Assembly (NCBI GenBank): GCA_964561605.1
Contig: CAZLQD010000028.1
Coordinates: forward strand, 33,695-97,694
DNA length: 64,000 bases
Direction: 5' to 3'
From: JALUZX01 sp964561605
GTDB taxonomy: Bacteria > Planctomycetota > UBA1135 > JALUZX01
Positions 1 through 6,617 of this stretch are shown here, one piece after another. The position numbers and the translations under genes were made by a program. The notes beneath the pieces were generated by a model. That model searched no databases. It was not told where the DNA came from and saw only the letters and a list, made by a program, of their open reading frames with translations. How positions within the stretch are numbered: position 1 is the first letter of the stretch; the number at the start of each line of letters is the position of its first letter.

Positions 1-1225
1 CCTGGAAAGGCTTCTTCGGATCCAGGAGGGAGGCGAAGGCGAAGACTTTCTCCAGGTCGGCCTTCATGGCGGGAGTGCCTGTGATCCCGGAGATGTAATT
101 GGTCCCTCCGTCGTGGACCAGCACGGCCGAGATCTTCTTCAGGATGTCCTTGTGGGCCTTCACGTAGGCCCGGGAACCGAGAAGGCCCTGCTCCTCGCCG
201 CCGAAGAGGATGAACCGGATGGTCCGCCCGGGCCGGGCCCCGGCCTTCACGAGGAGGCGGGCCGCCTCCATGGTGGTGGACACGCCGCAACCGTTGTCCA
301 CCGAGCCGGTGGCGCCGTCCCAGGAGTCGATGTGGGCGCCGACGATCACGTATTCGCCGGGCTTTTCGGTTCCCGGGATGTCGGCCACTACGTTGTAGAC
401 GTCCAGGGGCCCCTTGCGGAACCGGTTCTGGATGTGGAAGCGGAGCTTCACGGGCACGCCGGCTTCGAGGAGTTTCCAGATCCTCCGGTGGGAGGAACGG
501 GCGGCCTTCACCAGGGGGACGGTGGGCCGGGTCTCCCAGGTGATCTTGTCCCACCGGATACCCGGAAGGGAACTCATCCGGAGGAGTTCGCTTCCTCCGT
601 CGATCACCACCCCCAGGACCTTCTTGGAAAGGAGGCGCCGGGCCAGGACGCCCCCGAATCCCCAGCCGCCTCCCCTCCTGCCCCGGGAGCGTGCCGGGGG
701 CATGACCACCCACTTTCCGAGGTAGGAGGAAAGGTGCTTCTCCAACTCTTCGGAAGAGGCAGGCCCTTTCACGGCCTGCCCTTCGGAGACGCCCTTGGTC
801 CCGGCGGACCAGGCGGGGGTGGTGAAGTCCAGGCAGGCCCGCCTCTCCTGTCCCTTCTCCTTCCAGATCATCTTGCCCCACCAGGGGCCCCGGTCGAAGA
901 CCACCTGGACGGTCTTCCATTTCTCCAGGTGGCAGTTCTTCAGCCCCATCTTCCGGAACTCCCCCAGGGCCCACTGCTGGGCCAGGTAGAGGTTGTCCGA
1001 GCCTGTGAGCCTGGGCCCGATGGAATTGGCCAGGTAGTCCAGGTATTCCATCACCCTGCTGTGGCTCCGGGCCTCCCGGATCACCGCCCTGGCCGTGGGG
1101 GAGAGGCGAATCGCCCGGCCGGCTTCGGCCTCGGGCGGTGCGGCGGGCGCCTGGCCGGGGAGGAGACCCGCCGGCAACAGGAAGAGGGCGGGAAGGGCGA
1201 AGGAGAGGGATGCGAGGATCTTCAT
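1..1225 (-). CDS. Exported M28-family zinc metallopeptidase (aminopeptidase-like), C-terminus beyond the window
   Basis: Reading the minus strand from ATG at 1225 gives about 408 residues, open to the window edge, so the C-terminus is missing. The first ~25 residues form a signal peptide (MKILASL then a hydrophobic stretch ending LLPGQA), so the enzyme should be exported. A protease-associated-type insert lies around residues 120-270. The M28 metal-site motifs follow: GAHIDSWDGATGSVDNGCG (His and bridging Asp), the catalytic Glu-Glu of GGEEQG, and the Asp of VHDGG. A GGAGG-like ribosome site lies about 10 nt upstream of the ATG. Family members are co-catalytic two-zinc exopeptidases that remove N-terminal residues from peptides. 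Substrate cannot be told from sequence. The long open frame on the opposite strand is a GC-driven shadow. Confidence 0.9.
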   Translation of the reverse strand, partial: MKILASLSFALPALFLLPAGLLPGQAPAAPPEAEAGRAIRLSPTARAVIREARSHSRVMEYLDYLANSIGPRLTGSDNLYLAQQWALGEFRKMGLKNCHLEKWKTVQVVFDRGPWWGKMIWKEKGQERRACLDFTTPAWSAGTKGVSEGQAVKGPASSEELEKHLSSYLGKWVVMPPARSRGRRGGGWGFGGVLARRLLSKKVLGVVIDGGSELLRMSSLPGIRWDKITWETRPTVPLVKAARSSHRRIWKLLEAGVPVKLRFHIQNRFRKGPLDVYNVVADIPGTEKPGEYVIVGAHIDSWDGATGSVDNGCGVSTTMEAARLLVKAGARPGRTIRFILFGGEEQGLLGSRAYVKAHKDILKKISAVLVHDGGTNYISGITGTPAMKADLEKVFAFASLLDPKKPFQ

Positions 1226-1506
1226 GGTTCTGGACGCCTCCGGAGGAAGGAAATCTTTTCACCTGGTAGGGGAAGGTTAAGGCAGGAGGCGGGAGGATTG
1301 GGAGGTCCTGGCAGAAAACTAACCAGCCTGGGACAAGGGAAAAAAGGAAAGGGCCCGGGGGATTCGGGTTTTTCCGGGAAATCGATCGGTCGAGAAAACG
1401 AAATGAGGGAAAACCTCTCCTCCTGGAGGTCGATTTTTCCGGAAAGACGGGGAAGAAGACCCTGCACCGGATACTCTACTACGCAATCTCCGGGTGGACC
1501 GGAAAC

Positions 1507-2604
1507 CTACTTGAAGTGCCTGGAGAGGGCCAGGCCCTGCTCCTGGTAGTGGGATCCCAGGGCGGGGTCCCCGTAGAGGTGGTCCGGGAGGGCGGCGGTC
1601 CGGAAGTACTGCATCTTGAAGAGCGCCTGGCCCTCTTCGACCAGGAAGGGGGCGTCATGGGCCCGGACCTCGAGGACGGCCCGGGCCGGACCGAAGCCGT
1701 TGTCGAAGAAACCCGCGTAGTTGGTGCGCAGTTCCCCCAGTCCCACGTCGAAGGGAAGCATCTCCGCCGCAAGATCGGGAGGGACCACGACCTTCTCCCG
1801 GGAGGCCAGGATGTAGAAGACCTCGGGCTCCAGGATGAGCCGGCCTCCCGGCGGGGGGGGGATGGGCTCCCAGTAGTCTTCCTTGGGGTGGGCTCCGGGC
1901 CGGGAGAGGTCCACCAAGCCGCTGAAGCGCCGGGCCCGGTAGCCCACGACGGGCGGACCCGCCGGCGGGGCTTCCAGGGAGACGCCCAGGATGAGCCCTT
2001 CTTCCACGGTGAGGGCCTCGGGGGCCAGGGGACGGCCCTCCGGGTCCAGGGCGAGAGGATCCCGGGCGGCCCGGCTTCGAAGCTCAGCGTCGGTGAGCCT
2101 GGGATCGCCCGTGAAGAACCGGACCTGGTTGAGGCTCAGGCCCTCTTTCACCCGGACACTGAAGGAGCGGGGAACGACCTCCAGGTAGAGGGGGCCTTTG
2201 TATCCTTCCGGGACTTCGTCGAAGCGGGGACACCTGTCCGCCAGGACCCGGACGAAGATGTCCAGCCTGCCCGTGGAGGAGCGGGGGTTGCACCGGGCCT
2301 TGAGGCCCGCCGGCAAGGAGAGCTTCTCCCGCACCTCCAGGATGTAAGGATGGCCCCGCTCCAGGACGGCTCCGCCTTGGAGGTCCATTTCGAACAGGGC
2401 CAGTTCCTCCAGGCGGGTGGAGACCCGCTCCTTCCCGGCGAGGAAGCCCGTGCGGACCCGCCAGGCCCGCCTTCCCACGGTCAGGTCCAGGCTCGCGGGC
2501 TGGACCTGGGCCGGGGCAACGCCGCCTTCCCGTCTCACCACGCCCCGGCGGACCAGGTCGCCGATCTCCTGCCAGACCAGGATGTGTCCTTCGTCGCTCG
2601 CCAC
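1507..2604 (-). CDS. dcd: 2'-deoxycytidine 5'-triphosphate deaminase, long two-domain form (DCD family)
   Basis: The 365-residue protein matches the long DCD family (Pfam DCD type, about 360-370 residues, two tandem dUTPase-like folds). These deaminate dCTP to dUTP for thymidylate synthesis. Supporting stretches are AQVQPASLDL near the N-terminus, NPRSSTGRLDIF, GYKGPLYLEV, YILASREKVVVPPDLAAEM in the second half, and the terminal LALSRHFK. I chose GTG at 2604 because an AGGGAGG ribosome site sits 8 nt upstream and family members begin about 20-25 residues before the QVQPASLDL motif. An in-frame ATG at 2691 would add 29 low-complexity residues that the family lacks. The gene is divergent from sucC. 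Confidence 0.9.
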   Translation of the reverse strand: MASDEGHILVWQEIGDLVRRGVVRREGGVAPAQVQPASLDLTVGRRAWRVRTGFLAGKERVSTRLEELALFEMDLQGGAVLERGHPYILEVREKLSLPAGLKARCNPRSSTGRLDIFVRVLADRCPRFDEVPEGYKGPLYLEVVPRSFSVRVKEGLSLNQVRFFTGDPRLTDAELRSRAARDPLALDPEGRPLAPEALTVEEGLILGVSLEAPPAGPPVVGYRARRFSGLVDLSRPGAHPKEDYWEPIPPPPGGRLILEPEVFYILASREKVVVPPDLAAEMLPFDVGLGELRTNYAGFFDNGFGPARAVLEVRAHDAPFLVEEGQALFKMQYFRTAALPDHLYGDPALGSHYQEQGLALSRHFK

Positions 2605-2656
2605 CCTACCGCCTCCCTGACCAGACGAAAGAGGAACTCTGCCTCCTCCGTTCTTT

Positions 2657-2685
2657 TTGTCGGTTCCCGCCCCAGGCGGTAACAT
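2657..2685 (+). promoter_or_regulatory. Candidate sigma-70-type promoter for sucCD
   Basis: TTGTCG at 2657-2662 and TAACAT at 2680-2685 are separated by 17 bp, each matching 4 of 6 consensus positions. Transcription would start near 2692, giving a leader of about 40 nt before the sucC ATG. This is pattern evidence only. Confidence 0.35.
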
Positions 2686-2730
2686 CCTCATTCCCTTTTT
2701 TCCACCCGGTTCTTGAACAGTGGGACGAAC

Positions 2731-3912
2731 ATGAAGATCCACGAGTACCAAGCCAAACAAGTTCTCCAGCGTTTCGGCGTCGCCGTCCCGGAAGGGAAGG
2801 TCTGCGCCACTCCCGAAGAAGCGGCGAAAGCCTTCACCGACCTGGGAGCTCCCCTGGCGGTGGTGAAGGCCCAGATCCACGCCGGCGGCCGGGGCAAGGC
2901 CGGAGGCGTCAAGCTCGTCCGGTCGGCCGACGAGGCCCGGGCCGCCGCCGAGGCCATGCTGGGCAAACCCCTGGTGACCCACCAGACGGGTCCCGAGGGC
3001 AGGATCGTCCGGAAGGTCTGGGTGGAGAAGGGATCCAAGGTGGCCAAGGAGTTCTACCTGGGCATCGCCGTGGATCGGGCCCAGTCGGCGCCGGTCATGA
3101 TGGCCTCCAGCGAGGGCGGCGTGGAGATCGAGGAGGTGGCGGCCCGCAACCCCGAGGCGATCCTCAAGGAGAGGATCGACCCGGTCTTCGGGCTCTTCCC
3201 CTTCCAGGCGAGGAGGCTGGCCTTCGGGATCGGCCTGGGTGAACCCAAGGTCCTCCGGGGTGCCGTGGAGATCATGACCCGCCTGGCCGATGCCTTCGTG
3301 AAACTCGATTGCTCCCTGGCCGAGATCAATCCCCTGGTCCTCACCGAGGAGGGCCGGGTCCTCGCCCTGGACGCCAAGATCAACTTCGACGACAACGGCC
3401 TCTTCCGCCATCCCGACGTGGCCGAACTCCGGGACCTCAACGAAGAGGATCCCAAGGAGGTGGAGGCCGGCAAGTGGGACCTCTCCTATATCGCCCTGGA
3501 CGGAAACATCGGGTGCATGGTCAACGGCGCCGGTCTGGCCATGGCCACGATGGACACGATCAAGCTCTACGGTGGAGAGCCGGCGAACTTCCTGGACGTT
3601 GGCGGCGGGGCCGACAAGGACCGGGTGACGGCGGCCTTCAAGATCATCCTCTCCGACCCCAACGTGAAAGGCGTGCTGGTCAACATCTTCGGCGGGATCG
3701 TCCACTGCGACGTGATCGCCCAGGGCGTGGTGGACGCCGCCAGGGAGGTGGGCCTCCAGGTTCCCCTGGTGGTCCGCCTGGAGGGAACCAACGTGGAGAA
3801 GGGCAAGGAGATCCTGGCTTCCTCAGGGTTGGAGCTGACGGCCGCTTCCTCCATGGACGAAGGGGCCCGCAAGATCGTGGAACTGGTTGCCGGCAAAGGG
3901 GGTGGAAAATGA
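2731..3912 (+). CDS. sucC: Succinyl-CoA synthetase (ADP/GDP-forming) beta subunit
   Basis: The 393-residue protein carries the nucleotide-binding ATP-grasp half of succinyl-CoA synthetase, which interconverts succinyl-CoA and succinate with substrate-level phosphorylation in the TCA cycle. It begins MKIHEYQAKQVLQRFGV, the standard start of the family. It contains HAGGRGKAGGVKL (ATP-grasp), LAEINPLVLTEEGRV (metal and nucleotide site), LDVGGGADKDRV and NIFGGIVHCDVIAQGVV (C-terminal ligase domain facing SucD). A TTG 18 nt upstream is in frame but would add non-family residues, so I take ATG at 2731. Its stop overlaps the sucD start (ATGA), indicating translational coupling of the two subunits. 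Confidence 0.97.
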   Translation: MKIHEYQAKQVLQRFGVAVPEGKVCATPEEAAKAFTDLGAPLAVVKAQIHAGGRGKAGGVKLVRSADEARAAAEAMLGKPLVTHQTGPEGRIVRKVWVEKGSKVAKEFYLGIAVDRAQSAPVMMASSEGGVEIEEVAARNPEAILKERIDPVFGLFPFQARRLAFGIGLGEPKVLRGAVEIMTRLADAFVKLDCSLAEINPLVLTEEGRVLALDAKINFDDNGLFRHPDVAELRDLNEEDPKEVEAGKWDLSYIALDGNIGCMVNGAGLAMATMDTIKLYGGEPANFLDVGGGADKDRVTAAFKIILSDPNVKGVLVNIFGGIVHCDVIAQGVVDAAREVGLQVPLVVRLEGTNVEKGKEILASSGLELTAASSMDEGARKIVELVAGKGGGK

Positions 3913-4796
3913 GCATTCTCGTCGATCAGGATACGAAGGTCCTCGTCCAGGGGATCACGGGCAAGAACGGCACCTTCCACGCCCATCACTCCCTGGCCTG
4001 CGGCACCAAGGTGGTGGCCGGTGTGAGCCCCGGCAAGGGCGGCGGCGAGGTGGAGGGAGTCCCCGTTTTCGACACCGTGGCCGAGGCGGTGGAGAAGACC
4101 GGCGCCGAGGTGAGCGTGATCTTCGTTCCCGCCCCCTTCTGCGCCGACGCGATCTGCGAGGCCGCCGACGCTGGGGTCCGGCTGGTTGTGGCCATCACAG
4201 AGGGGATCCCCGTGATGGACATGGCCCGGGTCAAGGCCTACCTGGCGGGCAAGCCCACCCGCCTCATCGGCCCCAACTGCCCGGGGATCATCACCCCCGG
4301 CGAAGGGGACCAGGCCTGCCGCATCGGGATCATGCCGGCCTACATCCACAAAAAGGGGAAGATCGGCGTGATCTCCCGTTCGGGCACCCTCACCTACGAG
4401 GCGGTCTGGCAGTTGACCCAGCTGGGCCTGGGAGAATCCACCTGCGTGGGCATCGGCGGCGACCCGGTGAACGGGACGAGCTTCGTGGACCTCTTGGCCC
4501 TCTTCGAAGAGGATCCCCAGACGGAAGGGGTGGTGATGATCGGCGAGATCGGAGGGTCCGCCGAGGAAGAGGCGGCCAGGTTCATCCAGGAAAAGATGAC
4601 CAAGCCCGTGGCCTCCTTCATCGCCGGGCTCACCGCTCCTCCCGGGCGCAGGATGGGCCACGCCGGAGCCATCATCTCCGGCGGCAAGGGCACGGCGAAG
4701 GACAAGATCGCCGCCCTTGAGGCCGCCGGCGTCAAAGTGGCCCGGGATCCTTCGGTCATCGGCAAGACCATGCTGGAAGCCCTTGAAGCCAAATGA
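3909..4796 (+). CDS. sucD: Succinyl-CoA synthetase alpha subunit
   Basis: The 295-residue subunit binds CoA and carries the phosphohistidine. The N-terminal CoA-binding Rossmann fold shows VQGITGKNGTFHAHHSL. The central part has LIGPNCPGIITPGE, and the active-site histidine lies in RRMGHAGAIISGGKGTA (residues about 245-260). Length and motif order are normal for SucD. The ATG overlaps the sucC stop by 4 bp. The stop in turn overlaps the next gene by 4 bp, so sucCD heads an operon that continues with membrane-protein genes. Confidence 0.97.
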   Translation: MSILVDQDTKVLVQGITGKNGTFHAHHSLACGTKVVAGVSPGKGGGEVEGVPVFDTVAEAVEKTGAEVSVIFVPAPFCADAICEAADAGVRLVVAITEGIPVMDMARVKAYLAGKPTRLIGPNCPGIITPGEGDQACRIGIMPAYIHKKGKIGVISRSGTLTYEAVWQLTQLGLGESTCVGIGGDPVNGTSFVDLLALFEEDPQTEGVVMIGEIGGSAEEEAARFIQEKMTKPVASFIAGLTAPPGRRMGHAGAIISGGKGTAKDKIAALEAAGVKVARDPSVIGKTMLEALEAK

Positions 4797-5293
4797 AATC
4801 CGTCTCACCCCAGGCCCGGTGGCTCGAAGAGACCCTGGGGAAGGTCGCGGTCTGGTCCACGGTCTTCCTGGGGCTCCTCATCATCTTCCTTCCCTTCCTC
4901 CCGGGGTGGGAGGCCATCCGGCGCCTGGGGGAAGCGGGCTTCGTCCGGGTCCTGGTGGGCTTTCTTTTCTTCTACGTGGCGGCCATGATCAGGGAGCGCT
5001 ACCGGTTGAAGTCCCGGTTCATGGACCTCATGGAGGCCTTCGACGCCTTCAACGCGGCGCTCTACGGAAAAAACTTCAAGGTCACCAGGGAAGCCGTAAC
5101 GTACTTGGTGACGTCACTGGCCTCGTCCAATCCCTCGGTCCGGGAGAAGGCCCACGCTCTCCTGGTCAGGATGACGGGGCAGAACCTGGGCCCCGACTAC
5201 GAGGCCTGGAAGAAATGGTGGGACAAGAACAGGCTGACCTTTACGCCGGTTCAGAGTGAATCCGGGGAGGCCAGGGAAAGGTCGGAGACATGA
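4793..5293 (+). CDS. Small membrane protein of unknown function, co-operonic with sucCD and tatA
   Basis: This 166-residue protein has two hydrophobic helices (about residues 20-40 and 48-68). A charged cytoplasmic region follows that looks like one or two HEAT-type helical pairs (VTYLVTSLASSNPSVREKA) and ends in AWKKWWDKNR. A WWKKNR-like segment also occurs in the large HEAT-like protein at 18.7-21.5 kb, so the two may share a repeat type. The ATG overlaps the sucD stop and its own stop overlaps tatA. I do not recognise a named family. Confidence 0.75.
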   Translation: MKSVSPQARWLEETLGKVAVWSTVFLGLLIIFLPFLPGWEAIRRLGEAGFVRVLVGFLFFYVAAMIRERYRLKSRFMDLMEAFDAFNAALYGKNFKVTREAVTYLVTSLASSNPSVREKAHALLVRMTGQNLGPDYEAWKKWWDKNRLTFTPVQSESGEARERSET

Positions 5294-5556
5294 TGGGGTT
5301 TTTCACGGGGATGCCGGGTTACCTGGAGGTTCTCGTTATCCTCTTCGTCGCCCTCCTGCTCTTCGGGAACCGCCTGCCCAACGTGGCCCGGTCCCTCGCC
5401 CAGGGCATCCGGGAGTTCCAGAAGGGGCTGAAGGGGGAACCCGACAGGGAGGACGAGAAGAAGGCCCTTCCCCCGGGGTCCGGCCAGGCTCCGGGGGTTC
5501 CCGGCCAGAACCAGGCCCAGGGGCAATCGACACAGCAACAACAACCGCCCTTCTGA
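5290..5556 (+). CDS. tatA: Sec-independent protein translocase subunit TatA/TatE
   Basis: This 88-residue protein has one N-terminal transmembrane helix, then FGNRLPNVARSLAQGIREFQ (the FG hinge, the P of the amphipathic helix and the conserved E/F-x-K region of TatA), and a hydrophilic Pro/Gln-rich tail. TatA oligomers form the pore for folded twin-arginine substrates. tatC and tatB are not in this window. The two GH29 proteins at 36.5 and 62.2 kb carry RR signal peptides that would need this system. The start (5290) overlaps the upstream stop by 4 bp. A TatB role is less likely given the short tail. Confidence 0.88.
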   Translation: MMGFFTGMPGYLEVLVILFVALLLFGNRLPNVARSLAQGIREFQKGLKGEPDREDEKKALPPGSGQAPGVPGQNQAQGQSTQQQQPPF

Positions 5557-5589
5557 GCCCGGGGCGGGAGGAGAGGACCGAGCCTAGAC

Positions 5590-6567
5590 GTGGTGGGACT
5601 CGAAAAGTTGACGGCCTCCGTGGAGGCCGAATTGGCCCGGGTGGATCGTTTCCTGGCGGAAAAGCTCCGCCCGGGTAGGCCCGAACTCCTTCCCCTTCTC
5701 GATCACGCCGCCCGGTTCAAGGGCAAGCGCCTCCGGCCCGCCCAGGTCCTCCTGGCCGGGAAGGCCCTGGGAGGATTGGGGGAGGATCACGTCAGGGTGG
5801 CCGCCGTGGTGGAGTTGATCCACACGGCCACCTTGATCCACGACGACATCCTGGACGACGCCACCTTGCGGCGGAAGCTCCCCACCCTCCATACCCTCTA
5901 CGGGATCGAGGCCTCCTTGCTCCTGGGGGACTACATCTACGCCGTGGCCTTTACGGTTTCCACGACCCTGGAGGATCAGACCTGCTCGCGGGTCCTGGGG
6001 GAGGTGACCCGGACGGTGTGCCAGGGGGAGATCAGCCAGGTCCTCTTCAAGGGGAAGACCGACCTTTCCGAGGAGGACTACCTGGAGATCATCGGTGCCA
6101 AGACGGCCAGCCTCTACGGCGCGGCCTGCGAGCTGGGGGCCCACTACGCCGGAGCCTCCCCGGAGACGCGGGAGAGATTTCGCTCCTACGGCTACAACCT
6201 GGGACTGGCCTTCCAGGTGGTGGACGACCTTCTCGACCTGGCCGGCGAGGAGGAGAAGGTGGGCAAGACCCTGGGGTCGGACATCGCCAAGGGGAAGATG
6301 ACCCTTCCCCTGATCCGTGTCTTCCAGGCCGCCGGAGATGAGGGCCGGGCCGAGCTGGACCGGGTCTTCCGGGATGTGCCTCCCGGGGAGAGGCGGCGGA
6401 TCCTGGAGGAAAAGTTTGACCTGGCCCAGGGTGTGGCCTATGCGAGAGAGAAGGCCCGGGATTTCGCCAGGGCGGGCCTGGCCGCCCTGGAGGGCCTCGG
6501 CGGGGAAGAAACCTCCCTGGAGGCCCTGAGGAGCATGGCCAGCTTCGTCCTGGAACGGGACTGGTAG
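5590..6567 (+). CDS. All-trans polyprenyl diphosphate synthase
   Basis: This 325-residue trans-isoprenyl synthase condenses isopentenyl diphosphate onto an allylic primer. The first aspartate-rich motif is HTATLIHDDILDDATLRR and the second is FQVVDDLLDLAGEEE. GKRLRPAQVLL marks the N-terminal substrate site. The residues before the first DD are Ala-Thr-Leu-Ile-His with no bulky aromatic block, which suggests a medium or long chain (quinone side chain) product; this is inference. The start is GTG at 5590 (a second GTG follows directly). It lies 33 bp after tatA on the same strand. Sites downstream at 6568-6587 form a GC hairpin. Confidence 0.9.
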   Translation: MVGLEKLTASVEAELARVDRFLAEKLRPGRPELLPLLDHAARFKGKRLRPAQVLLAGKALGGLGEDHVRVAAVVELIHTATLIHDDILDDATLRRKLPTLHTLYGIEASLLLGDYIYAVAFTVSTTLEDQTCSRVLGEVTRTVCQGEISQVLFKGKTDLSEEDYLEIIGAKTASLYGAACELGAHYAGASPETRERFRSYGYNLGLAFQVVDDLLDLAGEEEKVGKTLGSDIAKGKMTLPLIRVFQAAGDEGRAELDRVFRDVPPGERRRILEEKFDLAQGVAYAREKARDFARAGLAALEGLGGEETSLEALRSMASFVLERDW

Positions 6568-6587
6568 CGGGCCGGCCCGCCGGCCCG
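6568..6587 (+). terminator. GC-rich hairpin after the polyprenyl synthase gene (weak terminator or attenuator)
   Basis: CGGGCCGG and CCGGCCCG form a perfect 8-bp stem around a CCCG loop. A run of T (TTTCTTTT) follows only about 10 nt later, so it is not a classical intrinsic terminator. It may only reduce read-through into resB. Confidence 0.3.
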
Positions 6588-6617
6588 GGCGGGGCGGTTT
6601 CTTTTCCTGGAGCAAGG

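Noticed and set aside
1403..1432. Terminator after dcd on the minus strand
   Set aside because: The ACCTC/GAGGT stem is only 5 bp and the T run is short, so it is not convincing.
113..1549. 478-codon open frame on the plus strand opposite the M28 gene
   Set aside because: It has the Gly/Pro/Glu-rich, motif-free make-up of a GC shadow. The minus strand encodes a clear M28 peptidase.
2605..2691. ATG at 2691 as the dcd start
   Set aside because: The extra residues are low complexity. The GTG at 2604 has a much better ribosome site and fits family length.
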